In this document: positions 25,880 through 33,472 of the stretch, in pieces
Layout: each line of letters starts with the position of its first letter
How positions within the stretch are numbered: the first letter of the stretch is position 1
Assembly (NCBI GenBank): GCA_902800305.1
Contig: CADCDP010000004.1
Span: 1-64,000, forward strand
Length of the DNA stretch: 64,000 nucleotides
Reading direction: 5' to 3'
Source of the DNA: an uncultured Bacteroidales bacterium
GTDB lineage: Bacteria; Bacteroidota; Bacteroidia; Bacteroidales; Bacteroidaceae
Position numbers and translations under genes: made by a program
Notes under the pieces: generated by a model
Told to the model about the DNA's origin: nothing
The model's database searches: none
The model's input: the letters and a program-made list of their open reading frames with translations, nothing else

Positions 25880-27661
25880 CTACTTGATGCTTTCGATGAA
25901 TCCTCGGAGTTGCTCTGGCTCCACGTCGCCCATTTGGTACTCCCGCTCGGCATCATCCTTGACCATCTTGAGCCACAGCGCATGAGCCTCCTCCGCCTCG
26001 CGCATCCAGTGGTCGCGGTCGATGAAGAGGTTGTCTCCACACGTCTGCATCACATAGTTGGCGTAAGCTTGCTCATACTGCCGGTAGTTCTGGTGGAGCT
26101 GCAGGAGGATGTTGTTCAGCTCTTCCGTCGTGCTGATGGCACCGCTCTCGATGTCGCGTACCACGCTGTCCACCTCGCTCTTCGGCACCAGCAAGCCCAT
26201 CATATCCACCCAGCGACCACCCACGGCTTCGTCGGTCTCGGCGGTGTTGAGTTGGAAACAACGGTGGAGGAACAGCTTCACCGCCAGCTCATAGTACTGG
26301 ATGCCCTTCAGCACAGCGGCACGCTTGATTTTGCAACCGTTGTACACATAAACATCGGTACTTTCGGGGTTCTCCTTCAACAGGTCTTCGAGGACTGCCT
26401 TGCCCTCCAGCACCGACTGGATGATGTAAGGATTGGGGAAGGCAAAGTTGATGATGTCGTTGCGTGAATCCAGTGGACGTGCATCCCGCTTCGGCCACTT
26501 GCCCACGTCGCGCCAGGTACCCACCGTGCGGATGTTGATGCCTGGCACGAGCCACGTGTCCCTACCCTCGGCAATCACGTAGCTAAAAGGAAGCTTCTGC
26601 ACTTGCGGATGGTTCTGCACCTTGCCCATCACCATCGAGAAACTCCCGATATGAGCGGGCCAGAGGATGTGGCTGCCCGAAGCCGTCTTGCTGCCTCGGT
26701 CGAGTGTACCCCAGTGGATAGGCCCCATCTTGTAGGCATGGTTGCTCTGGTTCGTGCCCGAACCTGCGTTGTAGAAGGAGAAGGCACCACCGATGAGCAA
26801 TGTGCTCTTGTGATGGCTCGTGGCAAAGGGACCGCAGAAAGCCGCACACGACTCCCCATTGTCCATGTAGCTGTTGGCGAAGAACACGCTCGCCTCGGCA
26901 GAGAAGCCCTTGCCGATATGCACGGACTCGCCTACGAAGCAGCTATACACCTTCGCCCCGTCGATAACACTCGCGCCAGCCGCCACCACACTGTCCTCGA
27001 TGATGACATCCGAACCGATGAGTGTGCCGGCATTCTCCGTGCTCAGGATGGTGCAGTTGCTCAACTTGCAGCTGCCCTGCACCTCGCAACCCTCGCCGAT
27101 GCGCACATTCGTCATCTCCTGCACACCCACGATACGGGCACCTGCACCGATGAAGCCGATACCCTCTCCCTTCCCCATGAAGGGAGAAGAGTTGGAGGTG
27201 AGGGTCTTCGCTTTCGGGAAGTTCACCATCATCCACGCCAACTGAGCCGTTAGCCCTTCGAAGATGACGATGTTGCCGTCGCCACCCTCGTTCAGCACCG
27301 AGATTTCGGTGCCGTTGCCGAAGGTGCAACCTTCTTGATTCGTGATGATGCCGATATTCGCCACATAGCAGCGGTCACCTATCCGCGTGTTGGAGATGTA
27401 GCCACGCACATTCTCCACTAAGCAGTCGTCGCCGATGCTTACGTTGCGCAGCACGGCGTTCCTGATACAGCAGCGGCGGCGGAACCCTTCTTCCACCTCC
27501 ACCGAGCCGCTCAGGCTACCCAGTTCCACATGCCCATAGAGCATCACTTGTTCCATTTGCGAGGGTGCGAAAGCCTCGTCCACCAGAATGTCCGACCAGT
27601 CTTCGGCCCAACATCCACGCTCTTCCAGCAGAGCGATTTCGTTCACAGTTAATTCTCTCAT
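25880..27661 (-). CDS. Left-handed beta-helix protein (DUF4954-like)
   Basis: A 593-residue protein with many hexapeptide-type turns (IGDDC, IGDRC, IGEGC and IGKGF) indicating a left-handed beta-helix, followed by an alpha-helical C-terminus. It resembles the Bacteroidales DUF4954 family as I remember it, whose function is not known; sugar-nucleotide-transferase-like roles are only a guess. The start at 27661 is chosen because the longer frame begins upstream of the promoter at 27733-27764. There is no signal peptide. Residues 153-167 are encoded by a palindromic repeat element in frame. It follows hflX on the same strand but has its own promoter. Confidence 0.7.
   Translation of the reverse strand: MRELTVNEIALLEERGCWAEDWSDILVDEAFAPSQMEQVMLYGHVELGSLSGSVEVEEGFRRRCCIRNAVLRNVSIGDDCLVENVRGYISNTRIGDRCYVANIGIITNQEGCTFGNGTEISVLNEGGDGNIVIFEGLTAQLAWMMVNFPKAKTLTSNSSPFMGKGEGIGFIGAGARIVGVQEMTNVRIGEGCEVQGSCKLSNCTILSTENAGTLIGSDVIIEDSVVAAGASVIDGAKVYSCFVGESVHIGKGFSAEASVFFANSYMDNGESCAAFCGPFATSHHKSTLLIGGAFSFYNAGSGTNQSNHAYKMGPIHWGTLDRGSKTASGSHILWPAHIGSFSMVMGKVQNHPQVQKLPFSYVIAEGRDTWLVPGINIRTVGTWRDVGKWPKRDARPLDSRNDIINFAFPNPYIIQSVLEGKAVLEDLLKENPESTDVYVYNGCKIKRAAVLKGIQYYELAVKLFLHRCFQLNTAETDEAVGGRWVDMMGLLVPKSEVDSVVRDIESGAISTTEELNNILLQLHQNYRQYEQAYANYVMQTCGDNLFIDRDHWMREAEEAHALWLKMVKDDAEREYQMGDVEPEQLRGFIESIK
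27162..27204. repeat. In-frame palindromic repeat inside the beta-helix gene
   Basis: A 43-base element of the widespread CCCTCTCCC...GGGAGAGGG palindrome type (arms around CTCTCCCTTC and GAAGGGAGAAG). It is translated on the minus strand as TLTSNSSPFMGKGEG. Confidence 0.7.
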
Positions 27662-27732
27662 ATTTTTTATTCTCTTTAAGTTTCTTAGGAACGATGATTC
27701 CACCAACTGTTCATGCCCATGCGTTACGGCGA

Positions 27733-27764
27733 CAAAATTACAAAGTTTTAAGCTTTTCTCCAAA
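27733..27764 (-). promoter_or_regulatory. Promoter of the beta-helix gene
   Basis: Minus-strand TTTG (27761-27764), a 20-base spacer and TAATTTTG (27733-27740) match the Bacteroidota consensus. The leader would be about 65 bases. Confidence 0.75.
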
Positions 27765-27860
27765 TAAATAGCGTAAATCTTTCCGCAGAGCACCCTTTTC
27801 TATGGAGCCAATGGGTTAAAAACTCTCTCTTTCCTTAGCCGTGTGCTCGTGACCCCGTAA

Positions 27861-27921
27861 GCGCACCCGTCGGGTACGACGCATCGCACCCGACGGGTGC
27901 GGCGTGCCGTACCCGACGGGT
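27861..27921. repeat. 23-base-period palindrome triplet (array B)
   Basis: Three 15-base units start at 27861, 27884 and 27907: GCACCCGTCGGGTAC, GCACCCGACGGGTGC and GTACCCGACGGGTGC, with 8-base spacers. Unit 1 is the exact reverse complement of unit 3. It lies in the 332-base gap 27662-27993 between hflX and the beta-helix gene; apart from that gene's promoter I see nothing else in the gap. Array C (50199-50259) uses the same arms. Confidence 0.9.
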
Positions 27922-27993
27922 GCGATTATGGGGTGCCCTGCGAGCCTTCACGCACACTTTCCGCAGGCTCTTCTTCGTGGAAGTCCGTGCGTG

Positions 27994-29235
27994 TCACTCG
28001 GCGTTGCCGTCGGCATCGTAGGTGTTGTAGAGGAAATCGTTGTAGGGATACTTCTGGACGTGCATCTCTCGCACCTTCTTGTAGAGCGTGTCCTTTAAGA
28101 TGTCGATGTTCTCCTTCTTCACTGCCGAGACGAAGAGGCAACCACCGTTGAGCTTCGCCATCCAGGTGCGCATCAGCTCGTCGAGGGAGATGTTCTCCTT
28201 GGTGGGGGGCGTGAGGTCGTCGGCCTCCTTCTCCACCCACGTGTAGGCATCGATTTTGTTGAAGATAATCATCTGGGGTTTGTCGGCACAGCCCAGGTCG
28301 CCGAGTGTTTTCTCTACGACCTGTATCTGCTCTTCGAAGTCGGGGTGGCTGATATCGACGATGTGGAGAAGGAGGTCGGCTTCGCGCACTTCGTCGAGGG
28401 TGCTCTTGAAGGACTCCACCAGGTCGGTGGGGAGCTTGCGGATAAAGCCGACGGTGTCGGAAAGGAGGAAGGGGAGGTTGTCGATGATGACTTTGCGGAC
28501 GGTGGTGTCGAGGGTGGCAAAGAGCTTGTTCTCGGCGAAGATGTCGCTCTTGGAGAGGAGGTTCATCAGGGTGGATTTGCCCACGTTGGTGTAGCCGACG
28601 AGTGCCACACGGATGAGCCGTCCACGGTTCTTTCGCTGGGTGTTCTTCTGCTGCTCAATTTCGACGAGCCGCTGTTTGAGGAGGGAGATGCGGTGGCGGA
28701 TGATGCGTTGGTCCATCTCCAACTGGGTCTCGCCCGGGCCTCGAAGTCCGACGCTGCCGCCTCGCTGACGTTCGAGGTGTGTCCACAGTCGGGTGAGTCG
28801 TGGGAGCATATAGCGGTATTGCGCCAGTTCGACCTGTGTCTTGGCGGCGGCTGTCTGGGCACGCATGGCGAAGATGTCGAGGATGAGGCTGGTGCGGTCG
28901 AGTATCTTGACTTGGAGGGCTTTCTCGATGTTGCGGATTTGCTTGGCGGAGAGTTCGTCGTCGAAGATGACCATGCCGACGGGGTCTTCCTCGTCTTCTT
29001 TCTGCTTGATGTAGTCGGCTATCTCTTCCAGTTTGCCTGTACCTAAGTAGGTGACGCTGCTGGGGCCGTTCACCCGTTGGGTGTATCGGCGAATGACTTT
29101 GGCTCCTGCCGTCTCTGCCAGAAACTCCAGCTCGTTCAGATACTCTTCTGTCTTTTTCTCGTTTTGCTGCGGTGTGATAAGACCCACGATGATGGCTGTC
29201 TCCACCTTTGCCTCCGATATTACGAATTCTTTCAT
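27994..29235 (-). CDS. hflX: GTPase HflX
   Basis: A 413-residue HflX GTPase, which binds the 50S subunit and rescues or splits stalled ribosomes. The N-terminal HflX domain shows RVNGPSSVTYLGTGKLEEI and the conserved GRGGSVGLRGPGETQLEMD-like stretch. The G domain carries GYTNVGKST (G1), DTVGF (G3) and NKID (G4). The start at 29235 (MKEFVIS) is chosen because the promoter element at 29254-29261 puts transcription start near 29247, which excludes the longer frame; an ATG at 29241 is an alternative. It is transcribed alone, and array B follows its stop. Confidence 0.93.
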   Translation of the reverse strand: MKEFVISEAKVETAIIVGLITPQQNEKKTEEYLNELEFLAETAGAKVIRRYTQRVNGPSSVTYLGTGKLEEIADYIKQKEDEEDPVGMVIFDDELSAKQIRNIEKALQVKILDRTSLILDIFAMRAQTAAAKTQVELAQYRYMLPRLTRLWTHLERQRGGSVGLRGPGETQLEMDQRIIRHRISLLKQRLVEIEQQKNTQRKNRGRLIRVALVGYTNVGKSTLMNLLSKSDIFAENKLFATLDTTVRKVIIDNLPFLLSDTVGFIRKLPTDLVESFKSTLDEVREADLLLHIVDISHPDFEEQIQVVEKTLGDLGCADKPQMIIFNKIDAYTWVEKEADDLTPPTKENISLDELMRTWMAKLNGGCLFVSAVKKENIDILKDTLYKKVREMHVQKYPYNDFLYNTYDADGNAE

Positions 29236-29253
29236 TGACATTATTTTTGTGTG

Positions 29254-29284
29254 CAAAAGTACGTAAAAACGGGGAATGGACAAA
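29254..29284 (-). promoter_or_regulatory. hflX promoter
   Basis: Minus-strand TTTG (29281-29284), a 19-base spacer and TACTTTTG (29254-29261). Confidence 0.78.
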
Positions 29285-29331
29285 AGGAATGGGGGGGAAT
29301 TTGCGGTGAAGGTGAAGTTTTCGCCGAAAGA

Positions 29332-29363
29332 TTTGGATGTGTCGGGAATTAGACCTACCTTTA
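29332..29363 (+). promoter_or_regulatory. Promoter of the CE15-like esterase gene
   Basis: TTTG (29332-29335), a 20-base spacer and TACCTTTA (29356-29363); the last base departs from the consensus. Transcription would start about 18 bases before the first of two closely spaced ATG codons. Confidence 0.6.
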
Positions 29364-29386
29364 CAAGACCAAAACCAATAGAATCA

Positions 29387-30574
29387 ATGAATATGAAAAA
29401 AGTTTTTCTTGTTGCGCTGCTTGCTCCTGCTGTGCTGACGATGCAAGCGCAGAACGCTCCGCTTCCGCTCGTCTATGCAGCGGAGAACACGGGTAGGCAC
29501 TTTGCTGCTCCCGTGATGCCTGAACCCGACCAACTGCCTGTCGTCCGTGAATTGCCTGACCCGCTGGAGGGTGTCGCGAGTTTTGCCGACTGGTCGAAAC
29601 GTCGTAGTGACATCGGCCACCTAATCCAGCATTATGGCATCGGAACGAAGCCAAGTGTGGAGCCGAGTCAGGTGGCGGCGCACATGGAGGGCGACACGGC
29701 GCTGGTGGTGGATGTGACGGTGAATGGGCAGACGCTCACGCTGCGTTCGGAAATCCGCTATCCGAAGGTGGGACAGCCGCCTTACGCCTTGATGATTGGC
29801 ACGAGCATGATTTCGTTGCCTCGGCAGTTGTTCGAAGACCGTCCCATCGCCACGATGACGTTCCACGAGAAGCAGGTGAACGACTATGGGCAGTGGGGTA
29901 AGCACCATGAGCGTGGGGAGCATCCGTTTGACCGTCTGTACCCAGACTTGACGGCGAATGGTGCTTACAGCGAATGGGCATGGGGATTGAGCCGACTGAT
30001 TGACGGTTTGCAGCTGTTGGGGCCGGAGGTGACGAAGATTGACACGGAGCACATCGGTGTGACGGGGTGCTCGTATGCTGGGAAGATGGCGCTCTATTGT
30101 GGAGCTTTTGACGAGCGTGTGGCTTTGACGGTTGCCCAGGAGCCTGGCGGTGGCGGTGCTGCTGCTTGGCGTGCGTCGCACGAGTCGAAGGAGAAGGTGG
30201 AGGACATCGACAAGACGGACTATCACTGGTTTTTGGAGAGTCAGCGGGAGCACTTTAGCGGCGATTCGGTGTATCGTCTGCCTTACGACCAGCATGAACT
30301 GTGTGCGATGGTGTGCCCACGTGCCTTGTTGCTGTTGGGGAATCCTGACTACGTGTGGCTCTCCGACAGTGCTATGCTGGTGTCGGCCAAAGCGGCCCGC
30401 AAGGTGTGGGAACGTTTTGGCATCAGCGACCGCATGGGGTGGAGCATCGTGGGTGGTCATGGTCATTGCCAGTTGCCAGAAAGTCAGTGGCCCGAGGTAC
30501 AAGCGTTCATCGACCGCTTCCTGCTGGGACGGAAGGCAGAGACGGGGGACTTGAGAATCAGCGTAATAAAGTAA
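29387..30574 (+). CDS. Secreted CE15-like glucuronoyl esterase / alpha-beta hydrolase
   Basis: A 395-residue secreted alpha/beta hydrolase resembling carbohydrate esterase family 15, which cuts the ester between glucuronoxylan and lignin. The signal peptide ends near MQAQ. The nucleophile elbow GCSYAGKMAL corresponds to the family GCSRxGK motif with the active Ser; AQEPGGGG holds the acidic residue; GGHGHCQLP supplies the His. A second ATG lies 6 bases downstream. It is alone between divergent hflX and a convergent TPR gene. With GH43 and GH95 some 7 kb away it points to hemicellulose use. The substrate could differ, since the elbow Arg of classical CE15 is replaced by Tyr. Confidence 0.78.
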   Translation: MNMKKVFLVALLAPAVLTMQAQNAPLPLVYAAENTGRHFAAPVMPEPDQLPVVRELPDPLEGVASFADWSKRRSDIGHLIQHYGIGTKPSVEPSQVAAHMEGDTALVVDVTVNGQTLTLRSEIRYPKVGQPPYALMIGTSMISLPRQLFEDRPIATMTFHEKQVNDYGQWGKHHERGEHPFDRLYPDLTANGAYSEWAWGLSRLIDGLQLLGPEVTKIDTEHIGVTGCSYAGKMALYCGAFDERVALTVAQEPGGGGAAAWRASHESKEKVEDIDKTDYHWFLESQREHFSGDSVYRLPYDQHELCAMVCPRALLLLGNPDYVWLSDSAMLVSAKAARKVWERFGISDRMGWSIVGGHGHCQLPESQWPEVQAFIDRFLLGRKAETGDLRISVIK

Positions 30575-30578
30575 AAGT

Positions 30579-31430
30579 TCACTTACATTGTTGAAGTTCT
30601 TCTTTCAGTTGCCCACGGGGGACGCCGAGCTGTATGGCGCGTTCGAAGTCTTGTTGGGCAAGGTGCTTGTGCCCTTCGTGAAGATGAAGGTAGGCACGAG
30701 TGAGAATCAGGTTTTTGTTGTCGGGGGAAAGGGAAATGGCCTTGTCGAGGTCGATTAGGGCAAGCTCGGGCTGATGGGCTTCTGCCTCAATCTCTGCCCG
30801 CACAGAATAAATCTCTGCCTTGTCGGGATATTGGTCGATCAAGGTGGAAAGACGTGCGATGGCCTCTTGTGGCTTACCTGCATTCTGGAAAAGGATGGCA
30901 ACACCAAGGAGGGCAGCGTAGTGGTCGGGTTGGAGGGTGAGTAACCGTTCGTAGTCGGTCTTGGCGGCTTGGTAGTCGCGCCGCTGTTGGTGGATGTAGG
31001 CACGTCCCAAGAGGGCATCGATGTTGCGAGAGTCGATGTCGAGTATCTTGGTGTAGCCGAGGATGGCTTTGTTGAGGTTGCCGAGTGAGAGGTAGAGGTC
31101 GGCTTGTGCCTTGAGGATGGGGAGGTTCTGGGGTGCAATGCCGAGGGCCATGTCGTAGCTGTCGATGGCTTTGAGGGGTTCGCCTTGGGCTACCTGCATC
31201 TTGGCGATGTTGGCGTAGGTGAGGGCATTGCGGATGTCGTTGGGAGAGAGTCGGAGGGCTTGACGGAAGTGGTTGATGGCTTCGTCGTAGTGCTGCTCCT
31301 GAGCTGCAGCGAGGCCTTGCTCGATGTAGGACTCGTAGGACTGGGCGCTTGACGGGGAAACCGTCAAGCACGTCACCGCAAGGAGGAGGAGGGCTTTAAT
31401 ATGCAGGGCGATACTTGTCTTCTTTTTCAT
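30579..31430 (-). CDS. Secreted tetratricopeptide repeat protein
   Basis: A 283-residue protein: a signal peptide (ALLLLAVTCLTVSPSSAQ) followed by about seven TPR units covering nearly the whole mature chain, for example YDEAINHFRQALRLSPND, LKAIDSYDMALGIAPQN and QPELALIDLDKAISLSPDN. TPR arrays bind partner proteins; in the periplasm they often help envelope assembly, but the partner is not known. The start at 31430 (MKKKTSIAL) is chosen because it begins a proper signal peptide. It overlaps the 3' end of rsgA by 35 bases in another frame, so it is the last gene of the frr-rsgA-TPR unit. Confidence 0.85.
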   Translation of the reverse strand: MKKKTSIALHIKALLLLAVTCLTVSPSSAQSYESYIEQGLAAAQEQHYDEAINHFRQALRLSPNDIRNALTYANIAKMQVAQGEPLKAIDSYDMALGIAPQNLPILKAQADLYLSLGNLNKAILGYTKILDIDSRNIDALLGRAYIHQQRRDYQAAKTDYERLLTLQPDHYAALLGVAILFQNAGKPQEAIARLSTLIDQYPDKAEIYSVRAEIEAEAHQPELALIDLDKAISLSPDNKNLILTRAYLHLHEGHKHLAQQDFERAIQLGVPRGQLKEELQQCK

Positions 31431-32436
31431 CTTCGAGCATGGAGAGGTAGGAGTTGTAGCGGCTTTCGGCGATGTCGTGGCGTTCGAGGGCTTCACGCAC
31501 GGCGCAGTGAGGCTCGTGGGTGTGGGTGCAGTTGTTGAAGCGGCAGTCGGCGGAGAAGCGGAATATCTCTTTGAAGTAATGGCTCACCTCTTCTTTCTTC
31601 ATGTTGAAGGTGCCGAAGCCCTTAATGCCTGGAGTGTCGATGATGTAGCCACCTTCCACTTCGTACATCTCGGAGAAGGTGGTGGTGTGCTTGCCCGTCT
31701 CGTAGGCATCGCTGATTTCGCTGGTGCGAAGGTTGAGGTGGGGGAAGAGGGCGTTGATGAGGGTGGATTTGCCCACACCGCTGTTGCCCGAAAGGAGGGT
31801 GATTTTGCCTTGGAGTTCGGAGCGCAAGGCTTCCACGCCTTCACCTGTGGTGGCGGAGATGCATCGACAAGGGTAGCCGACGGTTTCGTAGAGGTTGACC
31901 ACACCGTCAAGGTAGTCTTTCCACTCGTCGTCAATCAGGTCTATCTTGTTGAAGATGATGGTGGTGGGTACACTGTACGCCTCGGCACTTGCTAAGAAGC
32001 GGTCGATGAACTGGAGGGGCGTTTCAGGTTGCTTGATGGTGACGATAAGGAAGCACATATCGACATTGGCAGCGATGATGTGCGACTGCTTCGACAGGTT
32101 CGTTGACTTACGGATGATGTAGTTTTTGCGGTCATCAATATCCGTGATGAGGCCAAGAGCAGACCCTCTCCCCAGCCCTCCCCCGTAATGGGGAGGGAGA
32201 CCATGCGGGATGTTGGGGAACGAGCCGGATGGTCTCCCCATTATGGGGGAGATGTCCGAAGGACAGAGAGGGTCTGCTGGTGGCCGAAACGTCACCTTGT
32301 CCCCTATCGCCACGGGATTCGTGGTGCGAATACCACGAATGCGGAAGTTGCCTTTGACTTTACATTCAAAGACATCTCCCGCATCCGACTTAACGGTGTA
32401 GCTGTAACCTGTATTGCGTATAACGAGTCCGTGCAT
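31396..32436 (-). CDS. rsgA: Ribosome small-subunit GTPase RsgA with an extra insertion
   Basis: A 346-residue circularly permuted GTPase that matures the 30S subunit. The N-terminal OB domain (1-50), NKID (163-166), GNSGVGKS (217-224), DTPG (267-270) and the zinc finger with C298, C303, H305 and C311 are all present. Residues 54-92, between the OB domain and IDDRKNYIIR, are encoded by a palindromic repeat element and look foreign; without them the length would be about 307, usual for Bacteroidota. The frame is intact, so the protein is probably functional. Its start overlaps the frr stop by one base, giving translational coupling. Confidence 0.92.
   Translation of the reverse strand: MHGLVIRNTGYSYTVKSDAGDVFECKVKGNFRIRGIRTTNPVAIGDKVTFRPPADPLCPSDISPIMGRPSGSFPNIPHGLPPHYGGGLGRGSALGLITDIDDRKNYIIRKSTNLSKQSHIIAANVDMCFLIVTIKQPETPLQFIDRFLASAEAYSVPTTIIFNKIDLIDDEWKDYLDGVVNLYETVGYPCRCISATTGEGVEALRSELQGKITLLSGNSGVGKSTLINALFPHLNLRTSEISDAYETGKHTTTFSEMYEVEGGYIIDTPGIKGFGTFNMKKEEVSHYFKEIFRFSADCRFNNCTHTHEPHCAVREALERHDIAESRYNSYLSMLEDEKEDKYRPAY
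32161..32275. repeat. In-frame palindromic element inside rsgA
   Basis: An imperfect inverted repeat of about 115 bases: the arm 32161-32202 (AGACCCTCTCCCC... GGAGACC) pairs with 32231-32275 (GGTCTCCCC... GAGGGTCT). Flanking AGC and GCT extend the palindrome. It is translated as residues 54-92 of RsgA. Confidence 0.88.
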
Positions 32437-32996
32437 CAGACAGTCATAATCTCTTTGTTCTTGGCATCGAGCATGGCATCAATCTTCTTGATGTACTTGT
32501 CGTGGGTCTTCTGAACCTTCTCCTCGTAGTCCTTCTCCATGTCCTCGGGAGTGCCGGTCTTGATGGACTTCTTCAGCTTCTCGATGGCATCGCGACGGGC
32601 GTTGCGCACACTCACCTTGGCGGTTTCGGTCTCCTTCGCACATTGTTTGGTCAGCTCCTTACGACGTTCCTCGGTCAGGGCTGGGATGCCGAGACGGATA
32701 ATCTCGCCGTTGTTCTCTGGCATGATGCCTACGGAGGAGTCGATGATGGCTTTCTCGATAACGCGGAGCATCTGCTTCTCCCAAGGCTTGATGGTGATGC
32801 TGCGGGCATCGGGCGTGTTGACGGATGCCACATTGCTCAGCGGAACCTTGCTGCCGTAGGATTCCACACGAATTTCGTCGAGGATGTGTACGTTGGCACG
32901 TCCTGCACGGATGCGGCTGAGGGCTTCTTCGAGGTGCATGGCTGCAAACTCCATCTTCTCCTCAGCATCTTCCAAATACTTTTTTATGTCTTCCAT
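32436..32996 (-). CDS. frr: Ribosome recycling factor
   Basis: A 186-residue ribosome recycling factor, which with EF-G splits post-termination ribosomes. The three-helix bundle and small beta domain are complete: RIRAGRANVHILDEI near residues 27-41, YGSKVPLSNVA, and the C-terminal helical half with ALTEERRKELTK and ARRDAIEKLKK. Length and motifs are normal. It is the first gene of the frr-rsgA-TPR unit. The gap upstream of it contains a heptad array at 33016-33043 and then a small hypothetical gene. Confidence 0.96.
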   Translation of the reverse strand: MEDIKKYLEDAEEKMEFAAMHLEEALSRIRAGRANVHILDEIRVESYGSKVPLSNVASVNTPDARSITIKPWEKQMLRVIEKAIIDSSVGIMPENNGEIIRLGIPALTEERRKELTKQCAKETETAKVSVRNARRDAIEKLKKSIKTGTPEDMEKDYEEKVQKTHDKYIKKIDAMLDAKNKEIMTV

Positions 32997-33015
32997 ATCT
33001 TATATTATTATATAA

Positions 33016-33043
33016 TGTAAAATGTGTAATGTAAAATGTGTAA
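33016..33043. repeat. Heptad array upstream of frr
   Basis: Four 7-base units, TGTAAAA and TGTGTAA alternating twice, in the 63-base gap between the small hypothetical gene and frr. Confidence 0.85.
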
Positions 33044-33059
33044 TAGCCATGCGGCTTGC

Positions 33060-33356
33060 TTAAAAATCTATGGTCATTTGTGTGTCTTCTTCTACTTTCG
33101 TGTGGTCGAAGAAGAAGTGGCCACGCTTCACCGCACCCGTCTTTTTGTCGGTCACATAGCGATAGGGCGAATCGGCTTTCTTGCTTTCTCCTCGGAGAAA
33201 CCCGTAGATTTCCTTCCAAGCCTCCTCGTAGGGATGCCCTTCGCCGAAGAGCTGAGGCTCCATGTTGCAGATGTTGCGAACGATGTGACTAATGCGTAGG
33301 CCGTCCGTTCCCGCTTCCAAAAGCAGTTTCTGTAGATTAGGTTCAAACCATTTCAT
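33060..33356 (-). CDS. Small hypothetical protein
   Basis: A 98-residue soluble protein that I do not recognise as a named family. It is rich in aromatic and charged residues, begins MKWFEPNLQKLLLEAG and has GEGHPYEEAWKEIYGFLRG in the middle and RGHFFFDHTKVEEDTQ near the end. There are no Cys residues suitable for a metal site apart from one in NICNME, no signal peptide and no membrane segment. It lies between fumarase and frr, all on the minus strand. Its start codon falls in a heptad inverted repeat. The coding-like composition and placement in line with its neighbours support it as a real gene; function unknown. Confidence 0.6.
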   Translation of the reverse strand: MKWFEPNLQKLLLEAGTDGLRISHIVRNICNMEPQLFGEGHPYEEAWKEIYGFLRGESKKADSPYRYVTDKKTGAVKRGHFFFDHTKVEEDTQMTIDF

Positions 33357-33471
33357 TTACCATTTACCATGTACAATGTACAATTATCATTCAGTCATTT
33401 TTTTCATTTACCATGCGGGGATTGTCCCAATGTCTCAGTGAAAATGGTACATTGTACATGGTAAATGGTAC
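33354..33471. repeat. Inverted pair of heptad arrays
   Basis: The left array (33354-33388; units CATTTAC, CATGTAC, AATGTAC) and the right array (33444-33471; units ATGGTAC, ATTGTAC, ATGGTAA) are reverse complements over about 25 bases, with a 55-60 base loop. It separates the fumarase stop from the start of the small hypothetical gene and may work as a transcript-end hairpin. Confidence 0.85.
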
Positions 33472-33472
33472 A

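Noticed and set aside
28345-29046. Plus-strand open frame opposite hflX
   Set aside because: Low-complexity Val/Glu/Asp-rich translation typical of an antisense shadow; hflX itself is unambiguous.
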